A stretch of 64,000 bases of DNA from Vicingus serpentipes (GTDB lineage: Bacteria > Bacteroidota > Bacteroidia > Flavobacteriales_E > Vicingaceae): positions 17,100 to 81,099 of the forward strand of contig JAGFIT010000072.1 of NCBI GenBank assembly GCA_024103385.1. Reading direction: 5' to 3'. Positions 49,368 to 58,315 of the stretch are shown here, piece by piece. The notes beneath the pieces are model-generated. The model saw nothing but the letters and a program-made list of their open reading frames with translations, did not search any database and was not told the origin of the DNA. The translations under genes were made by a program, and so were the position numbers. The stretch's first letter is position 1; each line of letters begins with the position of its first letter.

Positions 49368-49652
49368 ATGATAGAATTAAAGAAATTAGAAACCGCTACT
49401 GAAATGCTTAAAGCAATAGCTCACCCCATTCGTATCTCCATAGTAGGAATGTTGGATAGCGACAAAAAATTAAGCGTTACAGAAATTCATGAAGCATTAA
49501 ATATTGAGCAAGCTGTTGCTTCCCATCATTTAAGTATTTTAAAAAATAAAGGCGTATTATTTTCTGAACGAGTGGGAAAAAATTGTTTTTATACTTTAAA
49601 ACATCAACGATTATCACAAATAGTAGACTGCATAGATAAATGTCAGCAATAA
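49368..49652 (+). CDS. ArsR/SmtB-family repressor, probable sulfane-sulfur sensor
   Basis: 94-residue winged-helix repressor. MLKAIAHPIRISIVGML opens the DNA-binding domain, and the recognition helix is in EQAVASHHLSILKNKGVL. Cysteines occur at residues 73, 88 and 92 (KNCFYTL and DCIDKCQQ). They are not in the CxC metal site of ArsR, and two or more cysteines near the dimer helices recall BigR/SqrR-type persulfide sensors. Because the next genes encode sulfur detoxification proteins, sensing of persulfide is the best guess. It should bind the palindrome at 49341 and repress its own operon until sulfane sulfur appears. Confidence 0.88.
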   Translation: MIELKKLETATEMLKAIAHPIRISIVGMLDSDKKLSVTEIHEALNIEQAVASHHLSILKNKGVLFSERVGKNCFYTLKHQRLSQIVDCIDKCQQ

Positions 49653-49656
49653 ATTA

Positions 49657-50451
49657 ATGGAAGTTTTAGGTTACATATTAGCAATTTTATCAGGAGTTTC
49701 ATTAGGATTAATTGGTGGCGGAGGATCTATTTTAACGATTCCCATCTTAGTATATATTTTTGGAATTGAAGCAGCGGAAACCGCCCCTGCATATTCTCTA
49801 TTTATAGTTGGAATAGCTAGCTTGATTGGTGTTTTTGTAAAAGCTAGAAAAAATGAAGTAGATTTTAAAGCCGCTGCCTATTTTGGTGTTCCAACTGTTA
49901 TTGCCATTTTTGTTACAAGGCAATATCTAGTTCCCATTATTCCTGCAACTATTTTAACTATTGAAAGTTTCAAACTAAGCAAACGATTTTTTATCATGGG
50001 TTTTTTTGCTATCATAATGATTGCTGCAGCATTTATCATGATAAAAGGTGAAAAAAAAATAAATAAAATCCCTTTAAAGAAAAAAGCTCCCGTACTTAAC
50101 TTTTTTGGAGGATTGGGTATTGGAGGCCTAACAGGATTAATTGGTGCAGGAGGTGGTTTCATTATTATTCCCGCTCTTATAAAGATTGGTAATTTAACAA
50201 TGAAAACTGCTATAGGAACTTCTCTAGCAATCATCACAATGAATTCTTTTTTTGGTTTTTTAGGCAGTATTAGCCAAACCACTATTGATTGGACACTTTT
50301 AATCCTTTTTACTTTATTAGCTTCTGTGGGAATTTTCATAGGCGCTTTTTTTTCAAAGAAAATAGATAATGCTGCCCTCAAGAAAGGGTTTGGCTACTTT
50401 GTATTAATTATGGGGTTATTCATTCTCATAAAAGAAATATTAACTAATTAA
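49657..50451 (+). CDS. TauE/SafE-family sulfite/sulfonate exporter
   Basis: 264-residue membrane protein with about eight helices and the twofold repeat of the TSUP family (GVSLGLIGGGGSILTIPIL near the start and GLTGLIGAGGGFIIIPALI near residue 165). Members export sulfite, sulfoacetate or related anions, or take up sulfur compounds. In the staphylococcal cst operon a TauE protein sits next to the persulfide dioxygenase in the same way, so efflux of sulfite or thiosulfate is plausible. It starts 4 nt after the repressor gene. Confidence 0.92.
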   Translation: MEVLGYILAILSGVSLGLIGGGGSILTIPILVYIFGIEAAETAPAYSLFIVGIASLIGVFVKARKNEVDFKAAAYFGVPTVIAIFVTRQYLVPIIPATILTIESFKLSKRFFIMGFFAIIMIAAAFIMIKGEKKINKIPLKKKAPVLNFFGGLGIGGLTGLIGAGGGFIIIPALIKIGNLTMKTAIGTSLAIITMNSFFGFLGSISQTTIDWTLLILFTLLASVGIFIGAFFSKKIDNAALKKGFGYFVLIMGLFILIKEILTN

Positions 50452-50462
50452 AAAAACACATT

Positions 50463-51881
50463 ATGTACATACAACAATTATTTACAGGGTGCTTAGCAGA
50501 AATGGCATATTATATTGAATCCAACGGAGAAGCTGCCATTATTGACCCGCTAAGAGAAACAACTCCTTATATAGAAATGGCTAAGGACAGAAATGCCAAA
50601 ATTAAATTCATTTTTTTAACTCATTTTCATGCTGATTTTGTCTCTGGCCACCTAGATTTAGCCAAAGAAACAGGCGCTACTATTGTCTTCGGCCCCAACG
50701 CAAAAACAGCGTTTGATTTTCACCAAGGAAAAGATGAAGAATTATTTGAGTTAGGAGATATTAAAATCAAATTACTTCATACACCTGGTCATACAATGGA
50801 GTCTTCTTCGTATCTTTTAATAGATAATAAAGGAAATACTCCCTACATATTTACAGGGGATACTTTATTTATTGGGGATGTAGGAAGGCCTGATTTAGCC
50901 GTAAAGTCTGATTTAACAGAAGCCGACTTAGCAGCTCATTTATTTGATTCTTTACGTAATAAAATCATGTCTTTACCCGATACCACTATAGTTTATCCAG
51001 CACACGGGGCTGGGTCTGCTTGCGGAAAAAACATGAGCAAAGAAACTTACGACACATTAGGGAACCAAAAGGCAACCAATTATACGCTAAGAGCTGACAT
51101 GACTAAAGAAGAATTTATTAAAGAGGTAACTACTGGGTTGACTACTCCACCTCAATATTTTCCTAAAAATGTGGCTATGAATAAAGGCATCAATAAAAGT
51201 TATGATGAAATTCTAGCAGATGCCAACACCCCTTTATCTGTGGAAGAGTTTAAGACTATTCTCTCAAATGAAAATTCGCTAATTATAGATGTAAGGCATG
51301 AGAACGATTTCGTTAAATCACATATTCCTGGATCTTTATTTTTTGGGTTAGATGGAGGTTTTGCTCCATGGGTAGGCACCTTAATTGAAGACCTTAATAC
51401 TTCAATTCTATTAATTACCCCAAAAGGAAGAGAGGAAGAAACCATCACTCGGCTATCAAGGGTTGGTTACGATAACGTAAAAGGATACCTAAAAGGAGGA
51501 ATTAAAACTTGGATAGCTGCAGGAGAAAATGTAGCTTCTATTGATAGTATTTCAGCTGAAACATTTGCAGAAGAATTTGCTAAAAAACCATGTTCCGTTT
51601 TAGATGTAAGAAAAGAATCTGAATTTTATTCTGAACACATTATTCATGATGATGTTACTAATTCTAGTCTGGATAAATTAATGAAAGAATATCCACAATT
51701 GGATAAAAACAAAACCTACTACACGCATTGTGCTGGTGGTTATCGTTCTGTAATTGCCCTATCTATATTGAAAGCAAAAGGATTTAATAAACTCATTAAT
51801 ATTGAAGGTGGATTTAATAAAATCAAAGAATATTCAACGGTTCAAACATCACCGTATGTTTGTCCAACAACTATGTTATAA
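50463..51881 (+). CDS. CstB-like persulfide dioxygenase-sulfurtransferase
   Basis: 472-residue three-part protein. The N-terminal metallo-beta-lactamase fold has THFHADFVSGH (about 54-64), LLHTPGHTMESSSY (about 107), GDTLFIGDVGRPD (about 138) and a PAHGAGS segment, giving an ETHE1-type iron site. A first rhodanese domain (about 262-356) has LITPKGRE where the catalytic Cys loop should be, so it is inactive. The second (about 370-465) has the active loop HCAGGYRS. This order (dioxygenase, pseudo-rhodanese, rhodanese) matches CstB, which turns persulfides into thiosulfate. Located in the cytosol. It belongs to the arsR-tauE operon. Confidence 0.92.
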   Translation: MYIQQLFTGCLAEMAYYIESNGEAAIIDPLRETTPYIEMAKDRNAKIKFIFLTHFHADFVSGHLDLAKETGATIVFGPNAKTAFDFHQGKDEELFELGDIKIKLLHTPGHTMESSSYLLIDNKGNTPYIFTGDTLFIGDVGRPDLAVKSDLTEADLAAHLFDSLRNKIMSLPDTTIVYPAHGAGSACGKNMSKETYDTLGNQKATNYTLRADMTKEEFIKEVTTGLTTPPQYFPKNVAMNKGINKSYDEILADANTPLSVEEFKTILSNENSLIIDVRHENDFVKSHIPGSLFFGLDGGFAPWVGTLIEDLNTSILLITPKGREEETITRLSRVGYDNVKGYLKGGIKTWIAAGENVASIDSISAETFAEEFAKKPCSVLDVRKESEFYSEHIIHDDVTNSSLDKLMKEYPQLDKNKTYYTHCAGGYRSVIALSILKAKGFNKLINIEGGFNKIKEYSTVQTSPYVCPTTML

Positions 51882-51896
51882 ATTATAAAACTAAAA

Positions 51897-52172
51897 ATGA
51901 TGAGTTACGAAAATATAAATTTAAAAGAAGCAACTATTATTGATGTTAGAGAACCAGGAGAGTTTGCTATGGGGTGTGTTGAAGGATCAACAAACATCCC
52001 CTTGGGACAAGTTCCACTTAAAGTAGAAGAATTTAAAAATATGAAAAAACCGCTAGTGCTTTGTTGTGCATCAGGCAACAGAAGCGGGCAAGCTGTCCAA
52101 TTTTTAGCTGCTAATGGAGTTGAAGACATATACAATGGTGGTGGATGGCATGAAGTCGTATCAAAAATGTAA
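51897..52172 (+). CDS. Single-domain rhodanese
   Basis: 91-residue sulfurtransferase. The fold is complete: IDVREPGEFAMGCVEGSTNIP at the start and the active-site loop LCCASGNRSGQA (catalytic Cys in CASGNR). It probably carries sulfur between persulfide pools in this operon, as the CstA or accessory rhodanese does in staphylococci. Two adjacent ATGs (51897 and 51900) are both possible starts. Confidence 0.93.
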   Translation: MMSYENINLKEATIIDVREPGEFAMGCVEGSTNIPLGQVPLKVEEFKNMKKPLVLCCASGNRSGQAVQFLAANGVEDIYNGGGWHEVVSKM

Positions 52173-52178
52173 AACCAT

Positions 52179-52406
52179 ATGCAATTAAAAAAATGGGTCC
52201 TCCATAAAAAAATAACTCTTGCAATTGCATTGATAGGTGCAATAGCGGGTTTTTTGTACTGGAAATTTGTTGGTTGTGCTTCGGGTAGTTGTGCCATTAC
52301 GGCTAAATGGTATACCAGCACTATTTATGGATTAATTCTAGGTTGGCTATTTGGTGATATTCTTCATGAAAAAATCAATTCACCACAAAAGCATAGAAAA
52401 GACTAA
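52179..52406 (+). CDS. Two-helix membrane protein (DUF6132-like)
   Basis: 75-residue protein with two predicted membrane helices (about 12-28 and 46-61) joined by a cysteine-containing loop VGCASGSCAIT. It follows the rhodanese gene by 6 nt and ends the operon, overlapping the convergent GSCFA gene by 4 nt. The Cys pair and its place beside rhodaneses suggest sulfur transfer or transport at the membrane; this is inference, and the DUF label is from memory of the GCxSGSC motif. Confidence 0.75.
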   Translation: MQLKKWVLHKKITLAIALIGAIAGFLYWKFVGCASGSCAITAKWYTSTIYGLILGWLFGDILHEKINSPQKHRKD

Positions 52407-53386
52407 CGTTCCTGAAGCTTCTCTTTTTCTTTAGTAAAATCAAGAAAAGGGTACTTTTTTGTTAGTTCATCCATTTGATGGATTTGCTTTTGAATAAACT
52501 GTTGGTGTTTTTCACTGCTATAATCAAATGGGCGATGCTGCACCGCTTGTTGAATTTTATTGACTTCTTCTATTAGTTTCTGCGTGCTTTCATCACAATA
52601 CACTTCCATAAATTTTCCCCACACGTAATTAATTGCTTTACCTGTTGGGTGAACCAAATCATCTTTAAAAAATCGATAATCTCGTAATTCATCCACAACA
52701 ATTTCATAAGCTGGAAAGTAATGACAATGGTTATATTGTTCTACTAAGTTTTTTATTACCAAGTGCAGTACTGATTTGCTTAAACTGTTTTCATGTAAGC
52801 CATCTTTAATATGACGAACAGGACTTACAGTAAAAACGATCTCAATTGTTGGGTTAAAACGTTTAAAAGCGTCTATCAAATCTTGATACACATCCAATAC
52901 TTCTTTTACAGAAAGGAGTCTTTTTATAAATTCCTTCCCCGGCAATTTATGACAATTAGCTACTATCCCAAACTCAGAATGTTCATAAACCCATGCTGAT
53001 CCGAATGTAATAAAAATTACCTTACTCTTTTTAATATGTTGATGAGAACTCGATATTGAACTATTCATTCTTTCCAAACCTTTCTCTTTATCATACGAAG
53101 AAAAGCTACCGTGATGATTAAAACTAACCCACTTATTATCAAAGTGAAAAAGACTCTTTTCACTATACTGATCATTTTGAAGAACTCTTTTTAGATTGTT
53201 GGCTATAGCTATTGGGTTATAAATTATCCCATTTGGATTGATACTTATATCAAACTTTGCTGCATTTAGTTTTTCACCTATTTGCTGAGCAAAACAAGAG
53301 CCTATCATAAAAACCGAAGACTCATAATTAACAACTACTGTTTTTTTGGGGAGAACTACTCTAGTAAAAAATGCTTCATCCGTCAT
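52403..53386 (-). CDS. GSCFA domain protein
   Basis: 327-residue protein named by the motif visible here as FMIGSCFAQQIGEKL (about 27-41). INPNGIIYNP, ITFGSAWVYE and TVSPVRHIKDGL are further conserved family stretches, and a DLVHPTG near residue 245 resembles the Asp-x-x-His of SGNH hydrolases. GSCFA proteins are SGNH-hydrolase relatives of unknown substrate, common in Bacteroidota. No signal peptide is seen, so a cytosolic location is expected. Transcribed away from the giant cargo genes. Confidence 0.9.
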   Translation of the reverse strand: MTDEAFFTRVVLPKKTVVVNYESSVFMIGSCFAQQIGEKLNAAKFDISINPNGIIYNPIAIANNLKRVLQNDQYSEKSLFHFDNKWVSFNHHGSFSSYDKEKGLERMNSSISSSHQHIKKSKVIFITFGSAWVYEHSEFGIVANCHKLPGKEFIKRLLSVKEVLDVYQDLIDAFKRFNPTIEIVFTVSPVRHIKDGLHENSLSKSVLHLVIKNLVEQYNHCHYFPAYEIVVDELRDYRFFKDDLVHPTGKAINYVWGKFMEVYCDESTQKLIEEVNKIQQAVQHRPFDYSSEKHQQFIQKQIHQMDELTKKYPFLDFTKEKEKLQER

Positions 53387-53909
53387 AATGGGTTAAAATT
53401 ACAAACTAGAACTTAAATTATTTCGCAATTATTTTACAAAATAATAAACGCTATTAATTATTCCTTAGTTTATTTTTAATTAACTCATCGATTTTTTCTT
53501 GTTTTCAAAAACCCTTAGAGTCCATATTCTAATAAAATTTATTTGCTTGATATTTAAATGATTACGTTTATTACTAATAAGGGTAGAAACAATTATTTAT
53601 TACATTTTTAGGGTTGCCTATAGCTAAACAAGAAATTACCTTTGGAGAGAGGTAGCTCAAAGGGTTTAGTGTGAAAAATTGTTGTGTGTTTATTCGACAC
53701 CTAATTAAATAAACAGTCTAAGCTCATTTATTTTTGTGGTAAGAAAACTTTTTTTGAATTCAACTCCTAATTGATTTGGGTTTTTAATTTTTGAACGAAA
53801 AAAGTGTTTTTTAGTTTTATCCCATTAAAATGTTAAAAATAGGTTGCCAAAAAAATAAAACGTTTATAATATAGAAACCATCAACTAAATAATATTTTTT
53901 TAACGAGAA
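53387..53909. other. Long gene-free stretch before the first giant surface-protein gene
   Basis: No ORF of credible composition or RNA gene is seen. Two copies of GGTTGCC (near 53605 and 53843) lie in the minus-strand orientation of the ECF -35 motif but have no CGTC partner. The rest is AT-rich. It may hold regulator sites, an sRNA or only the gap between divergent transcripts. Confidence 0.5.
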
Positions 53910-53936
53910 TGCAACTATTAGTTAAAATTTTTCGTC
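53910..53936 (+). promoter_or_regulatory. ECF-type promoter, gene at 53971
   Basis: TGCAAC (53910-53915), 17 nt, then CGTC (53933-53936). The predicted leader is about 27 nt. It lies 34 nt before the ATG. Confidence 0.5.
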
Positions 53937-53970
53937 ATCAAGCTGTATTAACATTTTAAACTTAAAGATT

Positions 53971-56900
53971 ATGAATAATTTTCTACCAAAAACGGGAACA
54001 TTTATACTAAAATCACTTTTTGGTATCACCCTATTAATTGGAGCAAACAATATTTTAGCACAAAATACTTGTGCTAGTCCTGTCTCCTTAACAATTGGTG
54101 TAGACGACAATGATTGTAATAGTGTTAGCTTTGGTAGTTTAGGTCAGGATTTAGATAATATCCCTGTAGCAGTATCAGGATCCACGTGTGGAGTAGGAGC
54201 AGACCATGCAGCAAGTTGGTACACATTTACTGGAGATGGAAATACCATCAGAGTTAAATTATTTGGACAAACTAATCTTTCTAGAATACTAGTTTTTGAA
54301 AACCAAGCTTGTAGTGGAACCATGACTGCCATGACGTGCGGTGGTCAATTCCCAGATGATGATTTACCTCACACTGTTGATGTTAATACAACTAATGGCG
54401 CTACTTATTTAGTAGCTGTTTTTCGTGGTAGTGGAAGTGCTACAATGAGTGGAAATATTTGTGCTTATAACACCAATGGAAATCCTTATTCTACTGTTTG
54501 TGATTTTTTATGGAACATCCCTCCAACAGATATTACCGTACAAACAGATGACTTAGATTGCTTTACCAACTATACAACTGTTATCACTTCTGATGATGAT
54601 TTAGCTGGTAATAATGGAGATAGACCAGGCCCTGTTACTGGTTGTAATACTAATGTAGAATATTGGTGGGGGAAATTTACTGCCGTAAGTAACTTAACCA
54701 AATTTTACCTATGGGGTAAAGATGACCCAAATGCTGACTTCATTGTAACAAATGGGCCATGTATGGATAACATGCCTAACCTTCTTTGCCAAACTACTGG
54801 AGCAGATGACGCTCCTTCTTACTATGAGTTGGCAACGGTTATTGGTCAGGAGTATTATACCATTGTGAGAGGACCAATGGATTATGCACGTTTATGTGTA
54901 TATAGTGAAGACTCTACAGAAACGGACAAGCCTTTTTGTAATGGAGGGCTCTCTTTTGAGGATGGAACAGGAACAGGTTGGAATGCCGCTTATGGCTCTT
55001 ACCACTTAGTTTCTGCTCCTGGTAACACATGGATATGGGACAATAGCGTTGTTGGGTACCCTCTACCTGCTAATCAGGGAGCTATTACTTCAGGTACAGG
55101 ATTTGACCCCTCAGTTGGAGGAATGCTTCCTGTAGTCGCACCAGGAGGAGGTAATAATTCATTTAGATTGGGAAGTGTAGCCACAGTTGACGCTTTTGGG
55201 CCCGTAACTATACCAGGAATGCCTGACGGACTTCATTCTGCTTCTGCAGAAATGTCCTTTTGTTTTACCGTAGATCCAAATAATGCCGCTTTTGGCTACA
55301 AATATGCAGTAATTATGGATTATGTGGCACATGAACCCGTAATTCAACCTAAATTTGAAGTATTTATCGAGGATGCATGTACAGGAGGTGCTATTATTGG
55401 TTGTGGTGATCACGAACATTATCCAAATGATGGTGTATCTCCTTTCCAATTTGTTGGAGATGATGCGGACGTGTTGAATGAAGACGATGGAATTATCTTT
55501 ACCCCATGGACAGATGTTGCTACTGATTTAACTGCTTATATTGGTCAGCAAGTAAAAGTTACCTTTAGAGTAAAAGATTGCGAAGGAAACAATAACACTA
55601 AAGACGTTAATGGAGACTGGATTTCTCCATATAATGGAAGCCACTGGGCTTATGCTTATTTTGACACTTATTGTTTCCCTTTAGGAATAGCTGTTCCTGA
55701 ATTTTGTGCTGGAGATTCTGCGCTCACCATTTGCGCTCCAGAAGGATTTTTGAGCTACAGTTGGCCAGCTGGTCAACCAGGCATCGTAGGCTCTCCAACT
55801 ACACGTTGTGTAACTATTGCAAACCCAATTTCAGGAACAGAATATACCGTAAATATGGTGTCTATCACTGGTTGTCCTACTACTACTACGGTAAAATTAA
55901 AATCCTTTCCAGTAATAAGCACAGGAGATACTTCAATGTGTGTGGGAACAGGTCCTATCAACCTGTCAGCTGTCGTTGAAGATCCAGTAGACCCTCCTTA
56001 CACTTATACCTGGTCTACAGGAGCAAGTGGAATTAATGTCTCTTCTGTTTCCGTTAACCCAGGAACAACCACTACTTACTGGGTAGAAATTGCTAATGGA
56101 AGTGGCTGTAGAGTTACAGATACAATGGAAGTGAGTGTAATTCCTTGTTTACCTGAAGTAACTTTAGTCGGGGACACTATTTGTGTGGGAGAAACAGGAA
56201 CTTTAACCGCTACCGTTACAGGAGGACTTCCAAACTATACTTTTGTTTATACTGGAGGATCTAATCCTGGGCCAGGACTTGGAACAACAGACCCTTCTAC
56301 TGACATTCAAACAGACAACCCTGCAACAACAACAACTTATACCGTAGTAATAACTGATGGTAATGGTGATAAAGATACTGCAACTGCAGACATTGTTGTC
56401 CTCCCTACAGCAACAGGAACAGATGTGCAAACAGCTTGTGATTCCTTAACCTGGATAGATGGGAACACCTATACTTCCAATAACACTACTGCTACTTTTA
56501 ACATTGTTGGTGGCTCCGTAACAGGGTGTGATAGTTTAGTAACACTTAATTTAACCATTAGTAGTGCTACAACAGGAACGGATGTGCAAACATCTTGTGA
56601 TTCTTTGGTTTGGATAGATGGGAATACATACACCTCAAACAACACTACTGCTCAACACCTTATCCCTAATGGTGCAGCAAACGGTTGTGATAGTATCGTA
56701 ACGTTAAATTTAACTATTACTCCTTCTGCAACAGGAACGGATACCAGAACATCTTGTGATTCTTTGGTTTGGATAGATGGGAATACTTACACCTCAAACA
56801 ATACTACTGCTCAACACCTTATCCCTAATGGTGCAGCAAACGGATGTGATAGTACAGTAACGCTTAATCTTACCATTAACCCTTCTGCTACAGGAACAGA

Positions 56901-58137
56901 CACAAGATCAGCCTGTAATTCATTGCTTTGGATAGATGGAAATACATACACAACAAACAACACTACCGCTCAACATGTTATTCCTAATGGTGCAGCAAAT
57001 GGCTGTGATAGTGTCGTGACACTTAACTTAACCATTACTTCTATAGCGACAGGAACGGATACAAGAACAGTTTGTGACACATTGGTCTGGATAGATGGGA
57101 ACACATACACATCTAATAACACTACTGCTACATTTAATATAGTAGGTGGTTCTTTTCAAGGCTGTGATAGTTTGGTAACACTTAACCTTACCGTAACTGG
57201 AACTGTACAAGGAACAGATGTACAAGCTGCTTGTAATTCACTGCTTTGGATAGATGGAAATACCTATACATCAAACAACACTACTGCTCAACACCTTATC
57301 CCTAATGGTTCAATGGCTGGTTGTGATAGTTTAGTTACGCTCAACTTAACAATCGTTTTACCTCCTGATGCAGGGTTAGATGGAAACACTACTTTATGTC
57401 AAGGAGATCCTGATATTGATTTGTTTACAGTGTTGAACGGCACACCTGATATTGGTGGTGTTTGGTCTCCAGCATTAACATCAGGGACAGGAATATTTGA
57501 TCCATCTGTCGATATAGCAGGAGTTTACACCTATACGGTAACCAACGCTCCTTGTCCACCAGCTTCAGCAACAGTAACCATATCCCTTACTCCAAGCCCA
57601 ACTATAGGCTCAATAATTACCACTGATGATAATTGTAGTAATGGAAATGGACGCATTGTATTAAATTCATTTACGGGAACCCCTCCATTCTCATTGCTAT
57701 GGAATACAGGTGCAACAGATAGTATCCTTGCCAACTTAACTATGGGTACTTATACAGTAACTATTACTGATTTAACTGGTTGTAGCGCTTCATATTCTCC
57801 AATTATTGGAGACCCGAAAATAGATTGTGACTCTATTTTTATTCCAAATGTCTTTACTCCATACAATAGAGATGGCAACAATGATGTCTTCACTATTGCA
57901 GTATTAGGAGTCTCCAAATTATCCGCAGTTGTTTATAACAGATGGGGACAAAAAGTTTCAAATGAATATACTATGGCTGGTGTTCCGGATGATATACTAA
58001 CTAAATTACTAATCTGGGATGGAAGAACACCTTCAGGAGCAGAAGTACCAGAAGGAACTTACTACTGTATAGTTAATTACACTACCAATGGAGGTATTGA
58101 TAAAGAACATACAGGATATATTACTTTATTTAGGTAG
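53971..58137 (+). CDS. Giant T9SS type B surface protein with six 53-residue repeats
   Basis: 1388-residue predicted cell-surface protein. The signal peptide (about 1-31, ending ILAQN) is followed by two related pre-peptidase-like beta domains (about 32-165 and 185-312: CGVGADHAASWYTF; NVEYWWGKFT). A MAM/jelly-roll-like domain (about 320-570, GGLSFEDGTGTGWN to FDTYCFPL) and Ig-like domains come next. Six repeats of 53 residues (814-1131; each with GTD...SLxWIDGNTYT and CDSLVTLNLTI) precede an Ig-like segment and a T9SS type B domain (IPNVFTPYNRDGNNDVF, GTYYCIVNYT, TGYITLF). No enzyme motif is seen. Adhesion is the likely role. The next gene is a paralog. An ECF-type promoter lies upstream. 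Confidence 0.88.
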   Translation: MNNFLPKTGTFILKSLFGITLLIGANNILAQNTCASPVSLTIGVDDNDCNSVSFGSLGQDLDNIPVAVSGSTCGVGADHAASWYTFTGDGNTIRVKLFGQTNLSRILVFENQACSGTMTAMTCGGQFPDDDLPHTVDVNTTNGATYLVAVFRGSGSATMSGNICAYNTNGNPYSTVCDFLWNIPPTDITVQTDDLDCFTNYTTVITSDDDLAGNNGDRPGPVTGCNTNVEYWWGKFTAVSNLTKFYLWGKDDPNADFIVTNGPCMDNMPNLLCQTTGADDAPSYYELATVIGQEYYTIVRGPMDYARLCVYSEDSTETDKPFCNGGLSFEDGTGTGWNAAYGSYHLVSAPGNTWIWDNSVVGYPLPANQGAITSGTGFDPSVGGMLPVVAPGGGNNSFRLGSVATVDAFGPVTIPGMPDGLHSASAEMSFCFTVDPNNAAFGYKYAVIMDYVAHEPVIQPKFEVFIEDACTGGAIIGCGDHEHYPNDGVSPFQFVGDDADVLNEDDGIIFTPWTDVATDLTAYIGQQVKVTFRVKDCEGNNNTKDVNGDWISPYNGSHWAYAYFDTYCFPLGIAVPEFCAGDSALTICAPEGFLSYSWPAGQPGIVGSPTTRCVTIANPISGTEYTVNMVSITGCPTTTTVKLKSFPVISTGDTSMCVGTGPINLSAVVEDPVDPPYTYTWSTGASGINVSSVSVNPGTTTTYWVEIANGSGCRVTDTMEVSVIPCLPEVTLVGDTICVGETGTLTATVTGGLPNYTFVYTGGSNPGPGLGTTDPSTDIQTDNPATTTTYTVVITDGNGDKDTATADIVVLPTATGTDVQTACDSLTWIDGNTYTSNNTTATFNIVGGSVTGCDSLVTLNLTISSATTGTDVQTSCDSLVWIDGNTYTSNNTTAQHLIPNGAANGCDSIVTLNLTITPSATGTDTRTSCDSLVWIDGNTYTSNNTTAQHLIPNGAANGCDSTVTLNLTINPSATGTDTRSACNSLLWIDGNTYTTNNTTAQHVIPNGAANGCDSVVTLNLTITSIATGTDTRTVCDTLVWIDGNTYTSNNTTATFNIVGGSFQGCDSLVTLNLTVTGTVQGTDVQAACNSLLWIDGNTYTSNNTTAQHLIPNGSMAGCDSLVTLNLTIVLPPDAGLDGNTTLCQGDPDIDLFTVLNGTPDIGGVWSPALTSGTGIFDPSVDIAGVYTYTVTNAPCPPASATVTISLTPSPTIGSIITTDDNCSNGNGRIVLNSFTGTPPFSLLWNTGATDSILANLTMGTYTVTITDLTGCSASYSPIIGDPKIDCDSIFIPNVFTPYNRDGNNDVFTIAVLGVSKLSAVVYNRWGQKVSNEYTMAGVPDDILTKLLIWDGRTPSGAEVPEGTYYCIVNYTTNGGIDKEHTGYITLFR
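56410..57363 (+). repeat. Six tandem 159-bp coding repeats
   Basis: The unit boundary GGAAC recurs at exact 159-bp steps (56416, 56575, 56734, 56893, 57052, 57211). Units 2 and 3 are especially similar in DNA. The period of 53 codons keeps the reading frame. Confidence 0.92.
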
Positions 58138-58260
58138 TGTTTTGTTAGGAACCATAATCTGAAAAATATATTTAACTGATTTTTAAGTGTTTAATTCGCT
58201 TAACAGAACATAGAAGGCTTATTTTACGTATTATTTAGGTAAAAAAATAGAAAGAAACAA

Positions 58261-58287
58261 GGCAACCGTGCTATTTAATGTTTCGTC
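58261..58287 (+). promoter_or_regulatory. ECF-type promoter, gene at 58316
   Basis: GGCAAC (58261-58266), 17 nt, then CGTC (58284-58287), 28 nt before the ATG. The -35 is identical to that of the ECF gene. Confidence 0.6.
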
Positions 58288-58315
58288 TTTTGTAACAGAC
58301 TAACATTTTATTATT

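Noticed and set aside
49878..50381. 167-codon antisense ORF inside the TauE/SafE gene
   Set aside because: It mirrors the helix-coding sense strand, has no start context and no family pattern.
53605..53850. Two GGTTGCC words as ECF promoters on the minus strand
   Set aside because: No CGTC lies 16-17 nt downstream in that orientation for either copy.
56410..57363. Regular repeats that could be read as a CRISPR array
   Set aside because: Period is 159 bp, units are coding and in frame, and there are no unique spacers or cas genes.
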